Shown here piece by piece: positions 18,030 through 25,688 of a DNA stretch of 64,000 nt. Position 1 is the stretch's first letter; each line of letters opens with the position of its first letter. A program made the translations under genes and the position numbers. A model generated the notes under the pieces. The model was not told the DNA's origin and made no database searches. It saw only the letters and a program-made list of their open reading frames with translations. Source of the stretch: Streptomyces regalis (lineage in GTDB: Bacteria > Actinomycetota > Actinomycetes > Streptomycetales > Streptomycetaceae); NCBI RefSeq assembly GCF_001509475.1, contig NZ_LLZG01000323.1:1-64000 (forward strand). The letters are read 5' to 3'.

Positions 18030-19142
18030 TTACTTCAGGTCGCCTTCCTTGATGTAGCCGGAGTCGACGACGACCTTCTGGTAGTTGGTCTTGTCGACGG
18101 CGACCGGCTCGAGGAGGTACGCCGGGACGACCTTGGAGCCGTTGTCGTAGGTCTCGGTGTCGTTGGTCTCGGGCTTCTTGTCGTTCAGCAGCGCGTCGAC
18201 CATGCTCGAGGCGACCTTGGCCAGCTCGCGGGTGTCCTTGTAGACGGTCATCGACTGCTCGTCGGCGATGATCGACTTCACCGAGGCGACCTCGGCGTCC
18301 TGCCCGGAGACGATCGGCAGCGGCTTGTCCTTGGAGCCGTAGCCGTCGGACTTCAGCGCGGAGAGGATGCCGATGGAGATGCCGTCGTACGGCGAGAGGA
18401 CGGCGTCGACCTTGCCGCTCTTGTAGTCCTTGGTGAGGATGTCGTCCATGCGCCGCTGGGCGGTGGCGCCGTCCCACCGCAGGGTGGTGACCTTGGTGAT
18501 GTCGGTCTCGCCGGACTTGACGACGAGCTGCTTCTTGTCGATGTACGGCTGCAGGACCTTCATCGCGCCGCCGAAGAAGTAGCGCGTGTTGTTGTCGTCG
18601 TTCGAGCCGGCGAAGAGCTCGATGTTGAACGGGCCCTTCTTGCTGCCGTCCTTGAGGCCGAGCTTCTCGACGATGTAGTTGCCCTGGAGCTCGCCGACCT
18701 TCTCGTTGTCGAAGGAGGCGTAGTAGTCGACGTTCTCCGTGCCGAGGATCAGACGGTCGTAGGAGATGACCGGGATGTCGGCGTCCTTGGCCTGCTGGAG
18801 CACGTTGTTCATCGACTTGTTGTCGATGGCCGCGACGATCAGGGCCTTCACGCCCTGCGTGATCATGTTCTCGATCTGCGAGACCTGCTTGGCGGGGTCG
18901 TCCTCGCCGAAGACCAGCGTGGTCTTGTAGCCCTTGGACTCCAGGTCCGCGACGACGTTCTTGCCGTCGGCGATCCAGCGCTCGGAGGACTTGGTCGGCA
19001 TCGAGATGCCGATCGTCCCACCCTTGGTGTCCCCGCCGTCGTCCTTGCTGCCGCCCTCACCGCTCTGGCCACAGGCGGACAGGGTGAGGGCGAGGGAGGC
19101 GGCTCCGGCTATGGCGGCGAGTGCGGCTCGGCGAGTGCGCAT
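18030..19142 (-). CDS. Sugar-binding lipoprotein of ABC transporter (ChvE/XylF type)
   Basis: 370 residues from the ATG at 19142, with AAGG nine bases upstream; two further ATGs lie 6 and 9 bases earlier. The lipobox LTLSACG puts the lipid anchor near residue 23. The periplasmic-binding fold follows: [80 protein letters not shown] and [14 protein letters not shown]. This is the ChvE-type receptor group for arabinose, galactose, xylose or glucose. It is the first gene of a three-gene transporter operon. Confidence 0.92.
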   Translation of the reverse strand: MRTRRAALAAIAGAASLALTLSACGQSGEGGSKDDGGDTKGGTIGISMPTKSSERWIADGKNVVADLESKGYKTTLVFGEDDPAKQVSQIENMITQGVKALIVAAIDNKSMNNVLQQAKDADIPVISYDRLILGTENVDYYASFDNEKVGELQGNYIVEKLGLKDGSKKGPFNIELFAGSNDDNNTRYFFGGAMKVLQPYIDKKQLVVKSGETDITKVTTLRWDGATAQRRMDDILTKDYKSGKVDAVLSPYDGISIGILSALKSDGYGSKDKPLPIVSGQDAEVASVKSIIADEQSMTVYKDTRELAKVASSMVDALLNDKKPETNDTETYDNGSKVVPAYLLEPVAVDKTNYQKVVVDSGYIKEGDLK

Positions 19143-19278
19143 GATCATCATCCTTGATGTCTTGAAGGCCTGGAACGTTCTGGCGGGGACGGCACTTCAT
19201 GAGCCGAAAGGACGCCAGAGAGATGTGGTGGATTCTGTGTGACTGCGTCGTCTTCTGTGAAGACAGTTGGCCGGTTCG

Positions 19279-20247
19279 TTATGAGGGATTTCCGAACCGC
19301 TTCAGCGCGCCCGGAAGCCGCGAGCCGAGCGGCGCCATGTCGCCGTCCGCTCCGTGCCGTGCGAGCAGGTCCAGGGCCAGTCGGCCGCGCCGTACGCGTT
19401 CCTTGGCCGTGGACAGCGTGAGGTCCCGCATGTGGTTCCCGTAGGGGTAGATCCCGGGAGCCTTCGACAGGCCGAACTTCAGGTAGAGCGGTGCGCCGCG
19501 CCGGATCAGCTCGGCGACCTCGTACATCCGGATGTAGCCGCCGAGGTCGTCCGGGGCCTCGATGTACATGTCCATGGGGGCGGCGGAGACCCGGCGGATC
19601 TCGGTGAGGTGATCGAGCGTCAGGTCGCTCGGCACGTTGATCGAGTCGCCGCCGAGGTTCTCGTACACGGCGTACGCCGCCGGGTTGACCGGACCGATCA
19701 GAGCCGACACCTTGAGCGTCGTGTCGGCCGGAAGGATCCCCGCGACCCGCGCCCGGTGCAGCGTCCACAGCACACCCTCGTCGGCGACGAGGAGGCACTT
19801 CACACCCAGCTCGGTGGCGCGTACGGCGTCCTCGACGCACCCGGCGACCGCGTCATGGCCCCGCGCGCGCAGCCCGCCGCCCTTGGAGTCGGTACGGGTG
19901 GAGCCGCCGATGTCCCACGTGCCGCGCGGGCCGGTGAAGAGGCAGAGCTCGATGTCACGCTCGGCGGTGGCTTCCACCATCTCGGTGATCTCGGCGTCGG
20001 TGAGCATCCAGATGCCGCTGCCCTGGCTGATCCGGTGGATCGGCACATCGAGGCGCGAGGACTCCTTGAGGACCACGGCGAGCGCCTCGGGCCCCTCGAC
20101 GGAGGGCACCTCGGTGCGCCAGCGGCCACCGCCGGGGAAGGTGTGCGGGGAGGCGTCGGAGGGGTCGAGGGCGGGCGCGCCCAGGCCGAGCGCGGCGAGG
20201 GCCTGCTCGCCGGGTCGGCGCGATGCCGGGGCAGTGGTGTCGGTCAC
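19279..20247 (-). CDS. Unassigned TIM-barrel-like protein
   Basis: 322 residues from a GTG with AAGGAC upstream. It has alternating strand-helix units typical of a barrel: VPIHRISQGSGIWMLTDAEI, RDIELCLFTGPRGTWDIGG, LGVKCLLVADEGVLWTLHRA, TTLKVSALIGPVNPAAYAVY, DSINVPSDLTLDHLTEIRRV, PMDMYIEAPDDLGGYIRMYE and APLYLKFGLSKAPGIYPYG. It may relate to U32-type or aldolase-like barrels, but I cannot place it. It has its own palindrome-bearing promoter (20262) and lies between the ChvE-type transporter and the dehydratase-dehydrogenase pair, so a role in sugar catabolism is inferred from context. Confidence 0.8.
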   Translation of the reverse strand: MTDTTAPASRRPGEQALAALGLGAPALDPSDASPHTFPGGGRWRTEVPSVEGPEALAVVLKESSRLDVPIHRISQGSGIWMLTDAEITEMVEATAERDIELCLFTGPRGTWDIGGSTRTDSKGGGLRARGHDAVAGCVEDAVRATELGVKCLLVADEGVLWTLHRARVAGILPADTTLKVSALIGPVNPAAYAVYENLGGDSINVPSDLTLDHLTEIRRVSAAPMDMYIEAPDDLGGYIRMYEVAELIRRGAPLYLKFGLSKAPGIYPYGNHMRDLTLSTAKERVRRGRLALDLLARHGADGDMAPLGSRLPGALKRFGNPS

Positions 20248-20261
20248 TGAATGTCCTTCGC

Positions 20262-20277
20262 GTTCGATATTTCGGAC
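20262..20277. promoter_or_regulatory. 16-bp palindrome, copy C (GTTCGATATTTCGGAC)
   Basis: It has two mismatches to GTTCGAAATTTCGAAC and sits 15-30 bases upstream of the GTG at 20247, overlapping where RNA polymerase would sit for that gene. Confidence 0.6.
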
Positions 20278-20313
20278 TGGGTTCGCAGCTCTGGGTACAG
20301 CAAGATTGTGGGT

Positions 20314-20355
20314 GTACGCCGGTACGGAGTCGTCAGGTACCCCGTACCGGCGTAC
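20314..20355 (-). terminator. Terminator of the dehydratase-dehydrogenase operon
   Basis: A perfect 14-bp stem, GTACGCCGGTACGG / CCGTACCGGCGTAC, with a 14-base loop starts 14 bases beyond the dehydrogenase stop. Confidence 0.8.
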
Positions 20356-20369
20356 GGCTCAGGGGGCGG

Positions 20370-21374
20370 TCATGGCCGCAGCAGGACCTTTCCGACCGTC
20401 GGGTCGCCGGACCCCACCAGCTCGATGGCCTGGGGGAACTGCTCCAGCGGCAGCTCGTGGGTGACGAGCGGCAGCGGATCGAGGAGCCCGGCCCCGAAGA
20501 CCCGCACCGTGTGCGCCCAGGCGTCCGGCGCCGCGCCGAACACGGTGTGCACCTCCAGCTGGCGTACGACGAGATCCGTCGGGTCGAGCCCGTCCGCGCC
20601 CGGCGCCGGGATCCCCGTCAGGACCAGCCGCCCGCCACGCCGCAGCAGTGCGGCGGCGGTGCGCGCCGCGTCCGCGGACCCGGCGGTCTCGATGACTACG
20701 TCGAAGTCGTCGGGGAGGTGCTGGTCCTTGGTCCGGAAGTCCGTGGCGCCGAACTGCTTGGACAGCTCGGCCCGGTCGGGACGGGTGCCCACGACGAGCA
20801 GTTCGGCCGGTGAGGCCGCCTTCAGGAACTGAACGGCGAACATGCCGAGCGTCCCGGTGCCCACGACCGCGACCCGCTCACCGGGAACGGCCCTCGCCTT
20901 GAGCGCGGCGGCCGCGATGCACGCGGCCGGTTCCAGCAGCGCCGCCGCCGTCAGATCCGCGTCGTCCGGGAGAACGTGCAGCAGACGGGCGGGGAGTGTC
21001 AGCGTGGTGGCCATGGCGCCCGGCTGGGTGAAGCCGGTCTCCTCGTACCCCGCGGTGCACAGCGTGGTCTCGCCCGCGTGACAGCGGTCGCACACCTGGC
21101 AGTTGCGGAAGCCTTCGCCAACCACCTTGCGGCCTACGAGACTTGAGGGAACGCCGTCCCCGACCGCGGCCACCGTCCCGGACCACTCGTGGCCCGGGGT
21201 GAGGGGGTAACGGACGTACCCCTCGGGCCGGTTGCCCTGGAAGACCTCACGGTCGCTGCCACAGATCCCGGAGGCGTGCACCCGGACCAGGGCCTCGCCG
21301 GCCTCCGGCTGCCGAGGCTCGTGCGGCACCAGCAGGTGCCGGCCCGGAGCCTCGATCACCACGGCGGCGCTCAC
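20370..21374 (-). CDS. Zinc-dependent medium-chain alcohol/polyol dehydrogenase
   Basis: 334 residues from the GTG at 21374 (AGGGGGC upstream). The catalytic zinc site shows Cys38 (SGICGSD) with His62-Glu63 (PGHEWSG). The structural zinc is bound by Cys92, 95, 98 and 106 (FRNCQVCDRCHAGETTLC). The Rossmann motif is VAVVGTGTLGMFAVQ. It belongs to the threonine/sorbitol/L-idonate dehydrogenase group and would oxidise a sugar, sugar alcohol or aldonate with NAD(P)+. It starts 31 bases after the acid-sugar dehydratase, which suggests an oxidative, non-phosphorylating sugar route. Confidence 0.9.
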   Translation of the reverse strand: MSAAVVIEAPGRHLLVPHEPRQPEAGEALVRVHASGICGSDREVFQGNRPEGYVRYPLTPGHEWSGTVAAVGDGVPSSLVGRKVVGEGFRNCQVCDRCHAGETTLCTAGYEETGFTQPGAMATTLTLPARLLHVLPDDADLTAAALLEPAACIAAAALKARAVPGERVAVVGTGTLGMFAVQFLKAASPAELLVVGTRPDRAELSKQFGATDFRTKDQHLPDDFDVVIETAGSADAARTAAALLRRGGRLVLTGIPAPGADGLDPTDLVVRQLEVHTVFGAAPDAWAHTVRVFGAGLLDPLPLVTHELPLEQFPQAIELVGSGDPTVGKVLLRP

Positions 21375-21405
21375 TGGAGCCCCCTGGAACCGGACCGGCG
21401 GGTGC

Positions 21406-22569
21406 TCACTGGTCCCCCTTGGGCTTGCGCTGCTCCCAGCCCTCGGCCCACAGGTCGAAGCGAGCCTGCTGCTGCGGGAACTCCGCCGCCGCGTCCACGT
21501 CCAGCTCGACACCGAGACCGGGCTCGTGGGACAGGTGGAAGCAGCCGTCCTCGGGGTTCACCTGGGGGGCGCCCTTGACGACCTTCTTGATCTCCGCGTC
21601 CGCGAAGTCATTGAAGTGCTCAAGGATCTTGAAGTTGGGTGAGGTGAAGCCGACCTGGAGCGAGGCGGCGGTCAGCACCGGCCCGCCCACGTTGTGCGGG
21701 GCGACCAGCGTGTAGTGGGTCTCGGCGGTGGCGGCGAGCTTGCGGGTCTCCCAGATGCCGCCGATGTGGCCGACGTCCGGCTGGATGATGTCGACGGCCT
21801 GGCTCTCGAAGAGCTCCCGGAACTCGATCCGGTCGTGGATGCGCTCACCCGTGGCCACCGGGATGTCGACCTTGGCGGCGACCTTCTCCAGCGCCTTCAG
21901 GTTCTCCGGCGGGCACGGCTCCTCCAGCCACGCGGGCTTGAAGGGCGCCAGCTCCTTGGCGAGGCGGACGGCGGTGGAGGGCGAGAACCGGCCGTGCATC
22001 TCCAGCATCAGCTCGGCGTCCGGCCCGATCGCGTCGCGCACGGCCTCGATCAGCGAGACGGCGTACAGGCTCTGCTGGTGGTCCAGCTCGAAGTGGCCGG
22101 TGCCGAAGGGGTCGATCTTGAGCGCCCGGTACCCGCGCTCCATGACGCCCTGTGCCGCCTTGTGGTAGGCCTCGGGGGTGCGCTCCGTGGTGTACCAGCC
22201 GTTGGCGTACGCCTTGACCTTGTCGGTGACCTTGCCGCCGAGCAGCTGCCAGACGGGGACGCCGAGGGCCTTGCCCTTGATGTCCCAGCACGCCATCTCG
22301 ATCACGGCGATGCCGGACATCACGATCTCGCCGGCCCGGCCGTAGTCGCCGTACTTCATGCGGCGTGTCAGGTCCTCGACGGCGAACGGGTCGGACCCGA
22401 GAATGTGATTGGTCTTCGCCTCGTGCAGGTAGCCGAGCAGTGCGTCGGTGTGGCCCAGCATGCGGGTCTCGCCGACTCCGGTGAGTCCCTCGTCGGTGTG
22501 CACCTGCACGTAGGTCAGGTTCCGCCACGGCGTTCCCACCACGTGTGTGCTGATTCCCGTGATGCGCAC
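21406..22569 (-). CDS. Enolase-superfamily acid-sugar dehydratase (galactonate dehydratase type)
   Basis: 387 residues from the GTG at 22569, with AAGGAG upstream (GGACAAGGAGTACC). The capping domain is at 1-120. The barrel carries K151-x-D153 (KIDPFG), metal ligands Glu190 (LMLEMHGRF, with His192), Glu216 (WLEEPCPPEN) and Glu242 (TGERIHDR), then QPDVGHIGG and His292 (APHNVGG). This is the pattern of DgoD/ManD-like dehydratases that turn an aldonate into a 2-keto-3-deoxy acid. The exact aldonate (galactonate, arabinonate, fuconate) cannot be fixed from motifs. It heads an operon with the dehydrogenase and is controlled from the palindromes at 22614-22648. Confidence 0.9.
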   Translation of the reverse strand: MRITGISTHVVGTPWRNLTYVQVHTDEGLTGVGETRMLGHTDALLGYLHEAKTNHILGSDPFAVEDLTRRMKYGDYGRAGEIVMSGIAVIEMACWDIKGKALGVPVWQLLGGKVTDKVKAYANGWYTTERTPEAYHKAAQGVMERGYRALKIDPFGTGHFELDHQQSLYAVSLIEAVRDAIGPDAELMLEMHGRFSPSTAVRLAKELAPFKPAWLEEPCPPENLKALEKVAAKVDIPVATGERIHDRIEFRELFESQAVDIIQPDVGHIGGIWETRKLAATAETHYTLVAPHNVGGPVLTAASLQVGFTSPNFKILEHFNDFADAEIKKVVKGAPQVNPEDGCFHLSHEPGLGVELDVDAAAEFPQQQARFDLWAEGWEQRKPKGDQ

Positions 22570-22613
22570 GGTACTCCTTGTCCTCTTCGAGTCTGACTGC
22601 TTCGAGTCTGGCT

Positions 22614-22648
22614 GTTCGAGATTTCGTAAGGCGTTCGAAATTCTGTCG
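22614..22648. promoter_or_regulatory. Two copies of the 16-bp palindrome family (B1, B2)
   Basis: B1 (GTTCGAGATTTCGTAA, 22614-22629) and B2 (GTTCGAAATTCTGTCG, 22633-22648) begin 19 bases apart upstream of the dehydratase. B1 has three and B2 five mismatches to GTTCGAAATTTCGAAC. The left half-site GTTCGA is kept in both. Confidence 0.55.
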
Positions 22649-23125
22649 CGACAGTAGGGACGACCCAGTTGGAGTGTCAATGGGTCGAACGGGTAACGGT
22701 TTCGGTTCGGCGGTCGGGGTGGGGGTAAATGGGGGGAAATGTCCGGCACTTGAGGCCTGAAAAGTGGCACTCATTGTGCGCGTGATGACCCGGATGTTCG
22801 CCCGTCCAAGGCGGATTGTGGGCTGTTCCGGCGGGGCGGCGGTCCACGTGGGACGGGCGTCGACCGATCGATTCCGGCCGTGGGGGGTGGGGCGGGCGGT
22901 GGCCGGTCCGCGCGGCCGGAGCTGTCGAAACATGGTCATGGCGGGCGAATCGGCCCTCGCGCCGCCCCGGCTCAGGGTGGCGGGCGGCCCGCGTCAACGT
23001 GTTCGGGCCAAGGGGTGTTGCCGGCCGGGACGCGCGTCGGAACGGGCCGCCTCGGTGACACTCGGCGACCGGCGCGTTATGCAACCGTGATGACCGACCT
23101 GGCGCAGCCCTCTTGACCGCCATGA
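22649..23125. other. Non-coding spacer between divergent dehydratase and LacI units
   Basis: Open frames here are arginine/glycine-rich and have no ribosome sites or family signatures. I see no second palindrome copy, terminator or repeat. The stretch should hold the promoters of the flanking divergent units. Confidence 0.5.
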
Positions 23126-23143
23126 ATTGTTAGCGCTCACAAT
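23126..23143. promoter_or_regulatory. lac-type operator (ATTGTTAGCGCTCACAAT)
   Basis: An inverted repeat with central GCGC and eight of nine matching half-site positions, close to the classical LacI-family operator. It lies about 190 bases upstream of the LacI-family gene start and 55 bases before a small upstream frame. Autoregulation by that protein is the simplest reading. Confidence 0.75.
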
Positions 23144-23197
23144 GACGTCCGCGTTCACCAGTCGTCGTCCCGCGGAATCCAAGGAGGTGCGAGCGTC

Positions 23198-23263
23198 GTG
23201 CCCGAAGTGCGCCAACTCGCCTTACCGCCTCGTGTCCTGGGGCGTTGCGGAACCCCGGCGTGA
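23198..23263 (+). CDS. Possible 21-codon leader peptide with a TTA codon
   Basis: A GTG start ten bases after AAGGAGG opens a 21-residue frame (MPEVRQLALPPRVLGRCGTPA) that ends 71 bases before the LacI start. Codon 9 is TTA, the rarest leucine codon in Streptomyces, read only by the bldA tRNA. If translated, it would couple expression of the regulator to development. The ribosome site is as strong as that of the main gene, but so short a frame could be chance. Confidence 0.35.
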   Translation: MPEVRQLALPPRVLGRCGTPA

Positions 23264-23334
23264 AGCCGGCCGAGCGGATCCGTCCGCCCGCGGAACAGGT
23301 CTTATCGGCAGACGACCGCCAAGGAGGTGCGGCC

Positions 23335-24375
23335 GTGACCCACTCGCAGTTGCGGCCGCCCACCATGGCCGACGTGGCACGCCTGGCCGGTGTGTCCCAC
23401 CAGACTGTCTCCCGCGTACTGGGCGATCACCCCAATGTGCGGGACGCGACCCGGGCCAAGGTGCTGCGTGCGATCGAGGAGATGGGCTACCGCCGCAACT
23501 TCTCCGCACGGGCACTCGCCACCCGGCGCACCCGGACCCTCGGAGTGGTCGCCTCCAGCACCACGCTCTACGGGCCGGCCAGCACACTGTTCGCGTTGGA
23601 GGAGGCGGCGCGAGCCCAGGGGTATCTCGTCTCCACGGTCAGCCTGCGCGAGCTGACGGTCGAGACCCTCGCCGAGGCGCTGAACCGGCTCAGCGAGGGC
23701 GGGGTGGAGGGGGTGATCGCCCTCGCCCCGCAGCGCTCGGCCGTCCAGGCCCTCGCCGAACTCCGCCACCCCTTCCCGGTGGTGGCCGTGGGCACCGGGT
23801 CCGGCGCCGAGATCCCCAGCGTCAACGTCGATCAGTATCTGGGCGCGCGGCTGGCCACCGGCCATCTGCTGGCCGCCGGCCACCGCACGGTCTGGCACCT
23901 CGCCGGACCCGAGTCCTGGCAGGAGGCGCTGGATCGCACCGTCGGCTGGCGGGAGACCCTCGAGGCGGCCGGCGTCGAACCGCCGATGCCGCTGCGCGGG
24001 GACTGGAGTCCGCTGTCGGGCTACCGGGCCGGCCAGGAACTGGCGGGCTGGGTGGGCAGGGGGCTGACCGCCGTCTTTGTCGCCAACGACCAGATGGCAC
24101 TGGGGGTGTTGCGGGCCCTGCGTGAGGCGGGGGTGCGCACTCCCCAGGACGTCGCGGTGGTCGGCTTCGACGACATCCCGGAGTCGGAGTTCTTCGCCCC
24201 GCCCCTCACCACCGTCCGGCAGGACTTCTCGACCGTGGGCCAGCGGAGCATCGCCCTGCTGCTGGACCTCATCGAGGGCCGGACCCCGTCCGGGACGTCC
24301 ACGGTCGAACCCCAACTCGTCGTCCGTGCCAGTACGTTCCCGTACATCCCGCAGTCGGGGGCGGCGCCCGGCTGA
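23335..24375 (+). CDS. LacI-family transcriptional regulator
   Basis: 346 residues from the GTG at 23335 (AAGGAGG seven bases upstream). The N-terminal helix-turn-helix and hinge are clear (TMADVARLAGVSHQTVSRVL, then RRNFSARALATRRTRTLGVV). The effector domain has the periplasmic-binding fold (GVEGVIALAP, VNVDQYLGARLATGHLLAAG, WHLAGPESWQEALDRTVGWR, TAVFVANDQMALGVLRALRE, VAVVGFDDIPESEFFAPPLT). It probably binds the lac-like site in its own upstream region and senses a sugar or sugar-derived ligand. It stands between the dehydratase operon and the YtfQ-type transporter. Whether it also binds the GTTCGAAAT palindromes is doubtful, since LacI proteins prefer a central CG. Confidence 0.93.
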   Translation: MTHSQLRPPTMADVARLAGVSHQTVSRVLGDHPNVRDATRAKVLRAIEEMGYRRNFSARALATRRTRTLGVVASSTTLYGPASTLFALEEAARAQGYLVSTVSLRELTVETLAEALNRLSEGGVEGVIALAPQRSAVQALAELRHPFPVVAVGTGSGAEIPSVNVDQYLGARLATGHLLAAGHRTVWHLAGPESWQEALDRTVGWRETLEAAGVEPPMPLRGDWSPLSGYRAGQELAGWVGRGLTAVFVANDQMALGVLRALREAGVRTPQDVAVVGFDDIPESEFFAPPLTTVRQDFSTVGQRSIALLLDLIEGRTPSGTSTVEPQLVVRASTFPYIPQSGAAPG

Positions 24376-24417
24376 CGCTCGACCGGCGCCTCGCCGGCGC
24401 TCCATCCGCCTTCATAT

Positions 24418-24433
24418 GACCGATATTTCGAAC
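24418..24433. promoter_or_regulatory. 16-bp palindrome, copy D (minus strand GTTCGAAATATCGGTC)
   Basis: It has three mismatches to GTTCGAAATTTCGAAC and lies about 103-118 bases before the YtfQ-type gene. It links this transporter to the GH43, TIM-barrel and dehydratase units. Confidence 0.55.
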
Positions 24434-24535
24434 AATGATCGACAGGCTGGACGCGCCGCGGCCGGCCGGTCTCATCGAGTGACAACCGAGTCCCAGGGGC
24501 CCATCCCCGGACCGGCTCTTCAAAGGAGAAGACAC

Positions 24536-25534
24536 ATGCTCAACAGACGGAACTTCCTCACCGCGGCAATCGGCGTGGCGGCTGCGGGCACCCTGGCGGC
24601 CTGCGCCAAGGAGGACGGCGGCACCTCCGGCTCCTCCGGCGGCAGCAAGACGATCACCCTCGGCTTCTCCCAGGTCGGCTCCGAGAGCGGCTGGCGCAGC
24701 GCCAACACCGACTCGGTGAAGTCGGCCGCCAAGGAGGCGGGCTACAACCTCAAGTTCTCCGACGCGCAGCAGAAGCAGGAGAACCAGATCTCCGCGATCC
24801 GCAGCTACATCGCGCAGAAGGTCGACGTCATCGCCTTCTCCCCGGTCGTCGTCACCGGCTGGGACGCCATCCTCAACGAGGCCAAGGCCGCGAAGATCCC
24901 GGTCGTCCTGACCGACCGGTCCGTCGAAAGCGACGAGTCCCTGTTCGTCACCCTGGTCGGCTCCGACTTCACCGACGAGGGCCGGCGCGCCGCCAAGATG
25001 CTGGAGAAGGTCCTGGAGAAGGCCGGTCACAAGGGCCCCGTGAAGATCGCCCAGCTGGAGGGCACCACCGGTGCCGCCCCGGCGATCGAGCGTGCCAAGG
25101 GCTTCAAGGAGGTCATGGACGCCGACCACGCCGACGACTGGAAGATCGTCGTCAGCCAGACCGGTGACTTCACCCGCGCCGGCGGCAAGCAGGTCATGGC
25201 GGCCTTCCTGCAGTCCAACCCGGACATCGACGTGCTGTTCGCGCACAACGACGACATGGGTATCGGCGCCATCCAGGCCATCGAGGCGGCCGGCAAGAAG
25301 CCCGGCAAGGACATCCTGATCGTCACGGTCGACGGCGTGAAGGACGGCTTCATCGCGATGTCCGAAGGCAAGATCAACGCGATTGTCGAGTGCAACCCGC
25401 TGCTCGGCCCCCAGCTGATGGAGGTCGTGAAGAAGGTCCACGCCGGCGAAACGGTCGAGCGCTGGATCAAGACCGAGGAGAGCGACTTCATGCAGGACCA
25501 GGCCAAGGACGCGCTCCCCACCCGCAAGTACTGA
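24536..25534 (+). CDS. ytfQ: Sugar-binding lipoprotein of ABC transporter (YtfQ type)
   Basis: 332 residues from the ATG at 24536, with AAAGGAGAA upstream. The signal is MLNRRNFLTAAIGVAA with lipobox TLAAC (Cys near 22). The body matches YtfQ, the furanose-preferring receptor: TLGFSQVGSESGWRSANTDS, QKQENQISAIRSYIAQKVDV, IAFSPVVVTGWD, IPVVLTDRSVE, AQLEGTTGAAPAIERAKGF, VLFAHNDDMGIGAIQAIEAA and NAIVECNPLLGPQ. In E. coli the ligand is galactofuranose. Here arabinofuranose or an arabinose-containing sugar is plausible given the arabinanases and shared palindrome. The ATPase starts 154 bases downstream, behind two hairpins. Confidence 0.9.
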   Translation: MLNRRNFLTAAIGVAAAGTLAACAKEDGGTSGSSGGSKTITLGFSQVGSESGWRSANTDSVKSAAKEAGYNLKFSDAQQKQENQISAIRSYIAQKVDVIAFSPVVVTGWDAILNEAKAAKIPVVLTDRSVESDESLFVTLVGSDFTDEGRRAAKMLEKVLEKAGHKGPVKIAQLEGTTGAAPAIERAKGFKEVMDADHADDWKIVVSQTGDFTRAGGKQVMAAFLQSNPDIDVLFAHNDDMGIGAIQAIEAAGKKPGKDILIVTVDGVKDGFIAMSEGKINAIVECNPLLGPQLMEVVKKVHAGETVERWIKTEESDFMQDQAKDALPTRKY

Positions 25535-25559
25535 CCACCGCACCCACCGCTAGGAGCCT

Positions 25560-25586
25560 CTGGCCGGCCGAAGCCCGGTCGGCCAG
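25560..25586 (+). terminator. Hairpin between ytfQ and ytfR (attenuator 1)
   Basis: The arms CTGGCCG and CGGCCAG lie 26 bases after the ytfQ stop. There is no T-run. It probably stabilises or partly terminates the binding-protein message, which is usually made in excess. Confidence 0.55.
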
Positions 25587-25646
25587 GCCCTGTGGGCCTG
25601 CAGCAGCTCGATACGGGGCGTAACCACCCAACACGGACTGAGTTCC

Positions 25647-25668
25647 CCCACCGGGTAAAGCCGGTGGG
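25647..25668 (+). terminator. Hairpin just before ytfR (attenuator 2)
   Basis: The perfect stem CCCACCGG / CCGGTGGG with loop GTAAAG ends 20 bases before the ytfR start. It could hinder read-through into the ATPase gene or mask its ribosome site. Confidence 0.6.
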
Positions 25669-25688
25669 TCCCCCTCACTAGGAGAGGT

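Noticed and set aside
22677..23123. Small genes in the spacer before the LacI regulator
   Set aside because: Frames are arginine/proline-rich, lack ribosome sites and overlap in several registers.
23126..23143. Assigning the GTTCGAAAT palindromes to the local LacI protein
   Set aside because: Its own upstream site is a classical lac-like GCGC-centred dyad, which does not resemble the palindromes.
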